The position numbers were made by a program, and so were the translations under genes. The notes under the pieces are model-generated. The model did not search any database and was not told the DNA's origin. It worked only from the letters and a program-made list of their open reading frames with translations. A DNA stretch of 57,056 nt from Bacteroidota bacterium (GTDB taxonomy: Bacteria; Bacteroidota; Bacteroidia; Bacteroidales; JAAUTT01): assembly GCA_023429135.1 (NCBI GenBank), contig JAEYWD010000048.1, positions 1 to 57,056 on the forward strand, read 5' to 3'. Below are positions 33,798-42,677 of the stretch, piece by piece; the first letter of the stretch is position 1, and every line of letters begins with the position of its first letter.

Positions 33798-34010
33798 CTA
33801 AATCAGGATACTGCCTCTGATAAAACGAGTCACCTTACACGTTTTCAGGAACTCATCTTTTGATGTATCTTTTGTGGCATATTTGTTTGTAAGTTCAACA
33901 TAGCATTCCTGAGCATTCATGAATCCTTCCCTGAGGAAAAGGAACTTATACTTTCTAAATGTTGGATTAACACTATTGAAATAAGGTATTTCACGAAAAT
34001 CTGAAATCAT
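33798..34010 (-). CDS. Short hypothetical protein
   Basis: A 70-residue frame starting MISDFREIPYFNSVNPTFRK with no signal peptide, membrane segment or motif I recognise. It is Lys/Phe-rich and isolated. It could be the remnant of a longer gene or a chance ORF. The 260-base gap on its downstream side (33532-33797) shows nothing recognisable. Confidence 0.3.
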   Translation of the reverse strand: MISDFREIPYFNSVNPTFRKYKFLFLREGFMNAQECYVELTNKYATKDTSKDEFLKTCKVTRFIRGSILI

Positions 34011-34055
34011 GATACTGTCAATCCTGTTGAAATGATATAAAATTCTGGCAGTATC
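34011..34055. repeat. Inverted repeat upstream of the hypothetical ORF
   Basis: Arms gatactgtca and tggcagtatc pair in 9 of 10 positions around a 25-base loop. It lies directly beside the start of the 70-residue ORF and upstream of the divergent adhesin-like gene; a regulator-binding site or simple hairpin. Confidence 0.3.
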
Positions 34056-34256
34056 CGAAAGGGCTGCAATTTCTTCTTGGGCAGGGGTGAGGTACCCTTT
34101 ATGGTGTGATCAACACCGGTTTCCCGCACCTTAAAAATTCCCCTAAAAAGGGGATGTTATTTCCTTCCTAACCCTTTAGTTTTGAACCATGTTATGCCTG
34201 AAAACCGTTCTTACAGGAAAAGTGAAGGTATATGTTAATTAACCAAACTTAAAACC

Positions 34257-36674
34257 ATGAAAAAATTAAATGCGTTGCTGATCGTTTTACTGTTTTCGAT
34301 GAATGTATTCGGACAAACTCCCTCCGCATTCAACTATCAGGCAGTGTTGCGCGATGCATCTGGAAATATCAGGACAAATGCCAACGTAACCATCCGTATC
34401 GACCTGCTGCAAACTTCGTCAACAGGTACGGCAGTTTATTCCGAATCGTTTGCTGCAACTACCAACGCTTATGGATTAGTAAACCTCCAGATTGGGAAAG
34501 GAACAGTTATCAGTGGTACATTCGCCACGATCAATTGGGAAAGTGGCACATATTTTATCAAAGTAAGTGTGGATGGCACCGAAATGGGGATCAGCCAACT
34601 ACTTGCCGTTCCGTATGCCAAATATGCTGAAAAGGCAGGAAACGGGTTTAGCGGCAGTTATACCGATCTTTCCAATAAGCCTAACCTGTTTAGCGGCAGT
34701 TATAATGACCTTACAGGTAAACCAACGCTTTCGACAGTTGCTACCAGTGGCAGTTATACCGATCTCACAAACAAACCTGCTTTCAGCGAGACTGATCCGG
34801 TATATACGGCATCGGTGTCTAAAAACATCAAAGCCGCCGATACAACGCGATGGGGGAATAAAAGTAATTTTAGCGGGAATTATAACGATTTGACAAACAA
34901 GCCAATTTTGTTGGATGCAAACAATAATATTACTGCAGGAGTGAGTTCACTGAAATCAAATACCAGTGGTACCCATAATGTTGCTATAGGAAACGGAACC
35001 CTCAACGCCAATACTACCGGAAGTTCAAATGTGGCTATTGGACCTTATGTTCTTTTGTATAATTCTACAGGTATTTTAAATTGCGCTGTTGGCCAGCAGA
35101 GCCTTAATGTTAATACAACAGGTAGTTATAATTCGGGGTTTGGTAACAGGGCACTTATGGAAAATACAACAGGTAAATATAATACTGCCGTAGGAGACAA
35201 TGCATTGAGCTGGTGTACAACCGGGAATTCAAATACTGCTGTTGGCAGATATGCTTCATTCAGCAATGCTACCGGGTATTCAAACGTAGCAGTAGGAGTT
35301 GGAGCTTTATTTAAAAATGACAGTAAAAATAATTTAGTGGCTATAGGAGATTCTGCATTGTATAATAATACAGGAGTTGGAAACACTGCTATAGGTTCCA
35401 AGGTATTATATGCAAATACAAGTGGAGTGGACAATACAGCTATTGGTTATAGGTCTCTTTATTCCAATACAACAGGTATGGGCAATACGGCCAGTGGATA
35501 TTCTTCTCTTTATTCAAATACAACAGGGAAGTTTAATACTGCCGTAGGTTCCACTGCACTTTTCTATAATAGTACAGGACGCTCAAATACTGCAATTGGC
35601 TACGGGGCTTTATCTGAAAACTATAGTGGAAATAATCTAGTGGCTATTGGTGATTCTGCCTTATTTAGGAATAGTACAGGAATAAAAAATACAGCTACAG
35701 GTTCCAAAGCATTGTGTGTGAATTATACCGGAAGTTCTAACACTGCAAATGGTTATTTTTCTTTATATTTTAACTATTCAGGTAACGAAAACACAGCAAT
35801 GGGTTTATATTCTCTTGCTTTTAACAGTTCTGGGTCCAACAATACTGCCATGGGGACATATTCACTTTATAGAAACACCGGAGGTATGTTTAATACATCG
35901 GTTGGATCAAATTCACTATTTTTAAATACAACAGGAAAATGGAATGTTGCAATTGGTTATGGTTCATTAGGGACCAGTCAGACCGCAGATAAAAACACCG
36001 CCATTGGTTTCGAGGCGCTTAAAAATACTACTTATTGGGATAATACCGCAGTAGGTTATCAGGCTCTTTTGGCCAATACCGAAGGTTTTGACAATGTAGC
36101 CATGGGAGTAAATGCGCTTGATGCCAACACCACAGGAGATGCCAATACGGCAATCGGGAAAAATGTTATGAAATCTATGGTCTCTGGTAATAACAATACA
36201 GCCATTGGTTTTTCGGCGGATATTACCAACAACGCAAGCAATTCCACCGCTATTGGAAATGAAGCCACGGTAAATGTCAGCAATAAAATACGGTTAGGAA
36301 ACGGAAGCATTACCGTTATTGAAGGGCAGGTAGCTTTTACCAGCGCTTCGGATATCAGGCTGAAGAAGAATGTTAAAGACATTACCTTCGGTACCGGCTT
36401 TATCATGAAACTCCGCCCCGTGGAATACCAGATGAAACAAGGCGACGAAAAGATAAACTTTGGCTTTATTGCCCAGGATATCGAAAAGCTGGTAGGTACC
36501 AACAATAGTTTGCTTACTATTGGTGGCGACGCCGATCATACCCTAGGTTTACGCTATACTGATTTGATTGCCCCGCTGGTAAAGACTGTGCAGGAACAGC
36601 AAAAACAAATAGAAAGTCAGCAAAAACAGATAGAAGAGCTGAAGCAAATGGTTGAAAAGTTGTTGGCGAAATAA
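34257..36674 (+). CDS. Surface repeat protein with S74 intramolecular chaperone domain
   Basis: An 805-residue exported protein. A signal peptide (1-19) is followed by a beta-rich N-terminal domain beginning PSAFNYQAVLRDASGN, then linker repeats of the type GSYTDLSNKP. A long array (about 235-670) of 14- to 22-residue units of the form NTAIGxxAL..NTTG follows, as in YadA-type left-handed beta-roll heads. The C-terminal Peptidase_S74 domain has SDIRLKKN with the self-cleavage pair Ser698 and Lys703, ending in a heptad coiled coil (QQKQIEELKQMVEKL). S74 domains trimerise the chain and then cut themselves off, so a trimeric fibre is expected. It is monocistronic. Confidence 0.9.
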   Translation: MKKLNALLIVLLFSMNVFGQTPSAFNYQAVLRDASGNIRTNANVTIRIDLLQTSSTGTAVYSESFAATTNAYGLVNLQIGKGTVISGTFATINWESGTYFIKVSVDGTEMGISQLLAVPYAKYAEKAGNGFSGSYTDLSNKPNLFSGSYNDLTGKPTLSTVATSGSYTDLTNKPAFSETDPVYTASVSKNIKAADTTRWGNKSNFSGNYNDLTNKPILLDANNNITAGVSSLKSNTSGTHNVAIGNGTLNANTTGSSNVAIGPYVLLYNSTGILNCAVGQQSLNVNTTGSYNSGFGNRALMENTTGKYNTAVGDNALSWCTTGNSNTAVGRYASFSNATGYSNVAVGVGALFKNDSKNNLVAIGDSALYNNTGVGNTAIGSKVLYANTSGVDNTAIGYRSLYSNTTGMGNTASGYSSLYSNTTGKFNTAVGSTALFYNSTGRSNTAIGYGALSENYSGNNLVAIGDSALFRNSTGIKNTATGSKALCVNYTGSSNTANGYFSLYFNYSGNENTAMGLYSLAFNSSGSNNTAMGTYSLYRNTGGMFNTSVGSNSLFLNTTGKWNVAIGYGSLGTSQTADKNTAIGFEALKNTTYWDNTAVGYQALLANTEGFDNVAMGVNALDANTTGDANTAIGKNVMKSMVSGNNNTAIGFSADITNNASNSTAIGNEATVNVSNKIRLGNGSITVIEGQVAFTSASDIRLKKNVKDITFGTGFIMKLRPVEYQMKQGDEKINFGFIAQDIEKLVGTNNSLLTIGGDADHTLGLRYTDLIAPLVKTVQEQQKQIESQQKQIEELKQMVEKLLAK

Positions 36675-36932
36675 ACATATTGAATTAGGCTCTTAAGAAA
36701 TAGTTTGTCCACAGTCCTCAGACCACAGACAACAGTTAATAGCCATGGCAAATTTTAAAAATCAGGGTTATTGACTGATTTCGTTATGATTTGGTGTCTT
36801 TTGTGGCTAAAAACTTTACACAATTTGGGTTTAAATTTGGGATTTACAGCTCTGGTTGCAGATGGAACAAAAACAAAGGTTTTCACGTAAATGTTGTTTT
36901 TAATAAATAGCATTGATTTTAAATAGAAAACA

Positions 36933-38330
36933 ATGGATCAACCTCAAAACCTAACCACCTGCAGCAACTGTCTGCACAATACCTCGGGCGATGCTCACAA
37001 ATTAGTTTGTCTGGTAACCGGGAAAACAGTCGGCACCGACGATAGCTGTGAAAGTTTTTCTCCAGCCAGAAGGAACTCCCAGGAGATCGCACAATTTGGC
37101 TTCGAAGCCGAAAAAGAATACTTTTCAACGAAACTATATAATCTATTCGCCGCTTATCTCATCGGAATTATTTTGGGCTCGGTATTTCTGTATATTGGGT
37201 ATTCCGATCCGCGGGAACATGTGGTGATGATTGTTGTGAGTGCGCTCGTAATTCTTGCATCTGCTGTATTTTCGATGATGCTGCTTTATAATCTGTGGAA
37301 GTTTATCATTAGCGAATTGAAAAAACACGGGCATAAACCTTCCATTGAAACTCCAGGTAAGGCTGTTGGTTATCTGTTCATTCCGTTATTTAACTTTTAT
37401 TGGGTATTTATGGCTATTGGGAAATTACCGGTCGACCTTAACCGGATTTCCATAACCAGAACAGGAAAGAATGTTATGGCCAATGAACTTGGAATTATTC
37501 TTTGCATAACAACATTACTTTCGGTTGTTCCTGTTTTGGGAATGGTCCTGGCGTTGGTAAATCTTGTATTGATGCCGGTTTTTTATATTCTTGCCATTAA
37601 CGGGATCAAAAATATTCCATACTCCGCCGGAGAGGAGTATTATGAAAAGAAACAGGCCGAAGAGCCTCTGGATATTAATTCTATACGAGATTACTCCCAA
37701 TTTTTCGATAAGGCGAAATACGGAATTAATTTCTGGTTTGGCGTGTATTATTTTCTGGCAACTATAAGTACGCAAATCGTTATCAATGTTTTTTATTTCG
37801 TTTCGAACAAAATATCGTTGTTGCAGTATTTTTCGTTAAGCAATATGGTAAATCTGCTTGTGTATCCGCTGCTTACAAGCTTGTTTCTTGTAATGTTTAG
37901 TCATGCCATACGTAATAAACTATTGCTTTCGTTCGTATGGGGAGTATGTCATGTTGCGATCAGCATAATTCCTTTTGCCTTTCTGTTATTAAAGGGTAAT
38001 GAATATTACAATGAGTATGTTTTTTCCAAAAAGTTTCTGAATTATATGTCGACCAACTTCATAAGTGCCATATTATTTATTTTTAGTATCGTAATTTTTA
38101 TAAGGTTATATGGACTTAAGCTCTGGACCATTCTGCTGGCTATAGCAGTACCCTCCATTCTGACTAACATGGTTTTTTACATTGCAGGTTATTTACTCGA
38201 AGGGAAATTCGACTTTAATATGACAGGCCTTGTGGGCGTTACGGTGCATATTCTGTTGTTTTCGGCCGGAGTTTATTTTGGACTGTATCAATACGTTGAG
38301 GGAACTAAAAAGGTAGAACTGGCAGAGTAA
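36933..38330 (+). CDS. DUF4328-like polytopic membrane protein with Cys-rich N-terminus
   Basis: A 465-residue protein. The first 45 residues carry a CSNC pair and two further cysteines, a zinc-ribbon-like module. Then there are about ten transmembrane helices; the block TPGKAVGYLFIPLFNFYWVF in the second helical pair resembles DUF4328 proteins. Its function is unknown. It stands alone between the S74 protein and a histidine kinase. Confidence 0.7.
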   Translation: MDQPQNLTTCSNCLHNTSGDAHKLVCLVTGKTVGTDDSCESFSPARRNSQEIAQFGFEAEKEYFSTKLYNLFAAYLIGIILGSVFLYIGYSDPREHVVMIVVSALVILASAVFSMMLLYNLWKFIISELKKHGHKPSIETPGKAVGYLFIPLFNFYWVFMAIGKLPVDLNRISITRTGKNVMANELGIILCITTLLSVVPVLGMVLALVNLVLMPVFYILAINGIKNIPYSAGEEYYEKKQAEEPLDINSIRDYSQFFDKAKYGINFWFGVYYFLATISTQIVINVFYFVSNKISLLQYFSLSNMVNLLVYPLLTSLFLVMFSHAIRNKLLLSFVWGVCHVAISIIPFAFLLLKGNEYYNEYVFSKKFLNYMSTNFISAILFIFSIVIFIRLYGLKLWTILLAIAVPSILTNMVFYIAGYLLEGKFDFNMTGLVGVTVHILLFSAGVYFGLYQYVEGTKKVELAE

Positions 38331-38493
38331 AATGGCGTGCGCATGTTTCACAGAGAAATAATGGAAGAGGAGAGTAAAAATATAAGAGGTTAACGGTGGA
38401 GATTAATACTGACATTATGAAATAAGGTTGAATTTATTCTTAATCTTGCCACATGATACTATTTTTATAAATTGCGGCTACATATTATCTCAA

Positions 38494-40452
38494 ATGAAAA
38501 TTGCCAGCCGCCTGATCGTTTTAATATTCTTCTTTGGCTCTCCGGCTTTTGCCTCCATCGATAAACAGCGCATCGCTGTTGATTCCACAATTCTGGTCAT
38601 GCCCGAATCAAATCCAAAGGTTGATTCGCTTTTAAGATTTCTTTCGGTCATAAAAGATACAACTGAAGTACGACGTATTTTTAATGTCACTCTTAATCTG
38701 GCCGAAAAGCTTGAATATACCGAAGGGGTTATCCGGTCGTACGAGGTGGTAGGGGTAATCCACCGTAATCTTTCCAACTACAGCGCGGCGCTTCTTTATC
38801 ACCGTAAGGGACTCGAGGTAGCCGAGTCAGCCGGGAATCAGAAGCTCAAAATGCAGGCACTGAATAATATCGGGGTTGTTTATCGCCGGCTCGACGAATG
38901 TAAACTTGCTATCGACTTTCATATGCAGGCGCTTAAGATTGCCGAAAAGATCAACGATCTCCGAAACATTTGCATCTCATTGAACAGTATTGGAAATATT
39001 TATGTTGCGCTTGGGCAATATCCTAAAGCTTTGACCTTTTTCAGAAGAGCGCTAACCCTCGAAACACATTTGAAAAACTACTGGGGTATGTCTATTAACT
39101 TTCAAAATATAGGAGTAGTTTTCGAATCGGAGAATAACCTCGACAGCGCATTACATTATTATAAAGAATCGCTCAGGTTCGATATTCTGGCAAAAAAAGA
39201 GAGTGGTATCGCCATTTGCTACAATTCTATCGGGAAGGTTTATATTAAAATGCAGAAATACGGAGATGCCGAGAAATATTTCCGCAAAGCGCTTACTATG
39301 AATTTAGCTATAGGAGATAAGGTTTATATTGCCGATAGCTATTCAAACCTTGCTCATATGTTTTTGCATATTGGAAACACCGGCGAAGCAATTAAGTACT
39401 ACAGTCAGAGTGCTGAAATATCAAAGCAGATAGGATCTAAAATGCGCAGCCAGGAAGCATACAAAGGATTGTCCGATTGCTATGAGGCGAAAAACGACTA
39501 TAAGGAAGCCATGAAATACCATAAAATGTCGGTATTGTATCACGATAGTATTCGTAGCGAAAACAATACCAAGCATTTGGCGCTGCTTCAAACTCAGTAC
39601 GATACCGAAAAACAAAAGCATCAGATCGAAATACTTCATAAGGAAAAGAAAACGTCGCAGTTAATAGTTGCACTTTTGTCCATTATAACTTTTGCAGGTA
39701 TTACAGTATCAGTTTTTGGGCACCGGAATGCCCGACAACGAAGGAAAATAGATCAGCAGGCACTCGATTTGAAAGAGCAGAAAATCCGTGAACTTGAAAA
39801 GGATCAGCAGATTATTGCCACACACGCAGTGTTACAGGGAGAGGAGTCGGAGAGAGGCCGGCTTGCCAGAGACTTACACGATGGCCTGGGAGGATTACTT
39901 TCAGGAATCCGGTTGACTTTAAGCAGTGGGAGAACCAATTACCTCATGTCTATGGAGAACCCGCAGGTATTCGACAATGCGATCAACTTACTCGATCAGT
40001 CCATCAGAGAACTTAGGCGTGTTGCCCATAATATGATGCCCGAAACACTTGTGAAATTTGGGTTGAAGGATGCTTTGCACGATTTCTGCAATAGTCTGGA
40101 AGTGGTTGGCGGCCCAAAAATAAACTTCAGTTACTGGGGCGAGGAGACCCGATTCGATCGCTCTCTTGAAACAACCCTTTACCGTATTGCCATGGAGCTC
40201 ATCAATAATTCGGTGAAACATGCCCGGGCCAACGATATTATGATCCAGCTTGTTCAGGAGCCTCAAAGGGTATACCTTACTGTGCAGGATGATGGCATTG
40301 GTTTTAATCCTGCTGCAATAGATAGTTTAAATTCATCGGGTTTAAGGAATATAAAAGCCCGGGTAGAATCGTATAACGGAAGACTCGACATTTTTGCCCG
40401 ACCTGGAGAAGGGGCTGAGATAGGTGTAGAATTTAAAATTGCCGGTATTTAG
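38494..40452 (+). CDS. TPR-containing NarL-type sensor histidine kinase
   Basis: A protein of about 652 residues from the ATG at 38494, which gives a clean signal peptide (MKIASRLIVLIFFFGSPAFA); a longer frame starts at 38428. The periplasmic part holds about seven TPR units (such as YSAALLYHRKGLEVAESAG). One transmembrane helix follows (about 388-408), then a coiled coil, a HisKA_3 dimerisation domain with His462 in LARDLHDGLGG, and an HATPase domain ending GLRNIKARVESYNG. This class normally works with a LuxR/NarL response regulator; none is adjacent, so it is an orphan kinase. Confidence 0.92.
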   Translation: MKIASRLIVLIFFFGSPAFASIDKQRIAVDSTILVMPESNPKVDSLLRFLSVIKDTTEVRRIFNVTLNLAEKLEYTEGVIRSYEVVGVIHRNLSNYSAALLYHRKGLEVAESAGNQKLKMQALNNIGVVYRRLDECKLAIDFHMQALKIAEKINDLRNICISLNSIGNIYVALGQYPKALTFFRRALTLETHLKNYWGMSINFQNIGVVFESENNLDSALHYYKESLRFDILAKKESGIAICYNSIGKVYIKMQKYGDAEKYFRKALTMNLAIGDKVYIADSYSNLAHMFLHIGNTGEAIKYYSQSAEISKQIGSKMRSQEAYKGLSDCYEAKNDYKEAMKYHKMSVLYHDSIRSENNTKHLALLQTQYDTEKQKHQIEILHKEKKTSQLIVALLSIITFAGITVSVFGHRNARQRRKIDQQALDLKEQKIRELEKDQQIIATHAVLQGEESERGRLARDLHDGLGGLLSGIRLTLSSGRTNYLMSMENPQVFDNAINLLDQSIRELRRVAHNMMPETLVKFGLKDALHDFCNSLEVVGGPKINFSYWGEETRFDRSLETTLYRIAMELINNSVKHARANDIMIQLVQEPQRVYLTVQDDGIGFNPAAIDSLNSSGLRNIKARVESYNGRLDIFARPGEGAEIGVEFKIAGI

Positions 40453-40496
40453 GGAAATATCCTGAAGTTTTAAAATAACTTTTTAAGAACAGGTAT

Positions 40497-41468
40497 ATGA
40501 AAAGGTTTTTTATCGCTTTTGTGTTTTGCTTTTTGGGGATTTATCTGTACGGTCAGGACAAGTATGAAATGGTTGTAGCCCCGGACGGATCGGGTGATTA
40601 TACCTCCATTCAGGCTGCCATAGATGCAAGCAAGGCATTCCCCGATACGCGGGTTATCATCCACATCCGGAATGGAATTTATCGCGAAAAGATCAGAATA
40701 CCTTCATGTAACACCAAACTTTCGTTAATAGGCGAAAGCAGGGATAAAACAATAATTTCGTACGACGATTATTTTAATAAAATCAATCGGGGACGAAACA
40801 GCACTTTTTATACCTATACCTTAATGGTTGAAGCCGATGACTTCCGGGCCGAAAACATCACCATTGAAAATACAGCCGGGACTGTTGGTCAGGCAGTTGC
40901 TTTACATGTTGAAGGTAACCGCTGCGTTATTTTTAATTGCAACATCCTGGGAAACCAGGACACGCTGTATGTTACCGGCGAAAACAGCAGCCAATATTAC
41001 AGGAACTGTTATATCGAAGGCACAACCGATTTTATTTTCGGATCGGCCACCGCGCTTTTTCAGGAATGCGCCATCAACAGCAAAAGCGATTCTTACATAA
41101 CTGCCGCAAGCACTTCCAAAGGAAAAGAATATGGTTTTGTTTTTATGAATTGTAAGATTACAACCGCAGAGGGTGTAAACAAGGTTTACCTTGGGCGGCC
41201 GTGGCGCGATTTTGCACGCGTTGTATTTATAAACTGCGAACTTGGTGCGCATATTCTGCCCGAAGGATGGAGCAACTGGGATAAGACTAACCGCGATAAA
41301 ACCGCCTTCTTTGCCGAATATAAGAACAGCGGTCCGGGTTTTACTCCCCAAAAACGCGTTGCATGGAGTCGTCAGTTAACCCCAAAGGAAGCTTCGAAGT
41401 ACACCTTGTCGAGAATTCTGAATTCCACCATGGCAATGCAGCCGGCAGAAGAATGGACCGGACAATGA
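40497..41468 (+). CDS. Secreted pectinesterase (CE8)
   Basis: A 323-residue protein with a signal peptide (1-19). The right-handed beta-helix carries the family motifs in order: VALHVEG (GQAVAL), GNQDTLYV with a catalytic Asp, GTTDFIFG with the nucleophilic Asp, and LGRPWRD with the substrate-binding Arg and Trp. It removes methyl esters from pectin. No other pectin-degradation gene or SusC/D pair lies in the window, so it is an isolated enzyme here. Confidence 0.95.
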   Translation: MKRFFIAFVFCFLGIYLYGQDKYEMVVAPDGSGDYTSIQAAIDASKAFPDTRVIIHIRNGIYREKIRIPSCNTKLSLIGESRDKTIISYDDYFNKINRGRNSTFYTYTLMVEADDFRAENITIENTAGTVGQAVALHVEGNRCVIFNCNILGNQDTLYVTGENSSQYYRNCYIEGTTDFIFGSATALFQECAINSKSDSYITAASTSKGKEYGFVFMNCKITTAEGVNKVYLGRPWRDFARVVFINCELGAHILPEGWSNWDKTNRDKTAFFAEYKNSGPGFTPQKRVAWSRQLTPKEASKYTLSRILNSTMAMQPAEEWTGQ

Positions 41469-41473
41469 CCGGT

Positions 41474-41722
41474 TTATGAAATACAACTGTTACAGGAATT
41501 GGATATAGTCAGGGTAAATACGGATGGATATCGCTCCAGGAATGGGTAGAGAATTTTTTTCAATGTATCCATCACCTCATTGTAATTACCAGTTATAACC
41601 GTACTCATTTGCCCAACTTCAGCCTGAATATGCTGTTGCTCCAGTAGTTCAATAAATTCGGTGATGATCGGGTTGAAGTTTTCGTTGAGAGGATAATATC
41701 CTATTTGTACGCTGATATTCAT
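41474..41722 (-). CDS. YkoF/MTH1187-type thiamine-binding protein
   Basis: An 82-residue single-domain protein. MNISVQIGYYPL, AEVGQMSTVITGNYNEVM and the C-terminal LTISNSC match the DUF77/YkoF ferredoxin-like fold that binds thiamine or related pyrimidines. It lies six bases after a methyltransferase gene on the same strand, so the two are likely co-transcribed. Confidence 0.8.
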   Translation of the reverse strand: MNISVQIGYYPLNENFNPIITEFIELLEQQHIQAEVGQMSTVITGNYNEVMDTLKKILYPFLERYPSVFTLTISNSCNSCIS

Positions 41723-41728
41723 AATATT

Positions 41729-42370
41729 TCACTTTTGAACCTTTATACCTAAAAAAACTCCTTCCACCGGGTAGGTCGTCATTGTTCCGTCCAGTATTTC
41801 AAAGGATGGAGAAAGAAAAACACTCTCGTTTAATTCGAAATTTCCCCAGCTTTTAAACAAGGCTGCAAGTTCTGTTTTTGTAAAGAAGTGCGCATTTCTG
41901 AAAGTCTCGTCGGCATCCTTTGTTTTTCCAGGTTGGGAGTTAAGGTTTAAACAACCTGCAATAAACAATCCTCCGGGTTTAAGAACCCTGTAAATTTCGT
42001 TCGAAACTTTTTCAAGGTCATCCACAAATTCAAGCATCGTAATTGAAACCACCATGCCAAAACTATCATCAGGAAAGGGGAGAGCTGTGGCATCAGCCTT
42101 CCTGAACTCCACATTCTTTATCTCTTTCATTTTGGCTTTCGAAAGCATGGCTTCAGAAATATCAAGGGCAATTACTTTAAACCCTTTGGAGCTTAAAAAT
42201 TCGCTCCAGTGACCGGTGCCACATCCCAATTCCAGAATTGGGATGTGGGAAGTCGCTGGTAAAAGAGATCCGATTGCCTGTTTTTCAATCCTGTCAATTT
42301 CTTTTCCAAGAGGTGTATGGTAATAACTATCGTAATTTGCTGCTATTTCTTCTTTTATAAATACATTCAT
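41729..42370 (-). CDS. Class I AdoMet-dependent methyltransferase
   Basis: A protein of about 213 residues from MNVFIKEEIAANYDSYYHT (42370); the frame extends to 42451 but the added part is hydrophobic and untypical. Motif I is ILELGCGTGHW, motif II ALDIS, and a Methyltransf_11-type core has ADATALPFPDDSFGMVVS and VLKPGGLF. The substrate cannot be told from sequence. It precedes the thiamine-binding-like protein. Confidence 0.85.
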   Translation of the reverse strand: MNVFIKEEIAANYDSYYHTPLGKEIDRIEKQAIGSLLPATSHIPILELGCGTGHWSEFLSSKGFKVIALDISEAMLSKAKMKEIKNVEFRKADATALPFPDDSFGMVVSITMLEFVDDLEKVSNEIYRVLKPGGLFIAGCLNLNSQPGKTKDADETFRNAHFFTKTELAALFKSWGNFELNESVFLSPSFEILDGTMTTYPVEGVFLGIKVQK

Positions 42371-42479
42371 AATATCACTTATCTTATTTCCCGTGAGCAA
42401 AAATAAGGTAAATACGGTCTGCTGATTAAGTTCTTCGAATATTAAAAGCAAAAGTGGTTGGCTTTTTAAATAGCCGTGG

Positions 42480-42634
42480 CATCGTCTATGGACTAAACAG
42501 TATTAGCTGTGGAACGTTGACCGTGGTCTGTCGACCCGCTGTTATGATTATTAACTAAACGCCCGCTTCAATTAGTCTATAACCGGAGGTTGAGCCTGTC
42601 GAAACCTCATTGTCACTTCGACAAGCTCAGTGAC
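42480..42634. repeat. Dispersed intergenic repeats
   Basis: A gtctatggac/ggtctgtcgac-type stretch (42486-42536) is followed by the palindrome tgagcctgtcgaaa (42591-42604) and cttcgacaagctcagtga (42616-42633). The second is a common inter-genome palindromic element. A related gtcgatagtc-type stretch lies at 56868-56905 and a weaker one at 36711-36740. Confidence 0.6.
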
Positions 42635-42677
42635 CACACTTTTTACACAGCCTCCTATTAATCAACTGCAAGATTCC

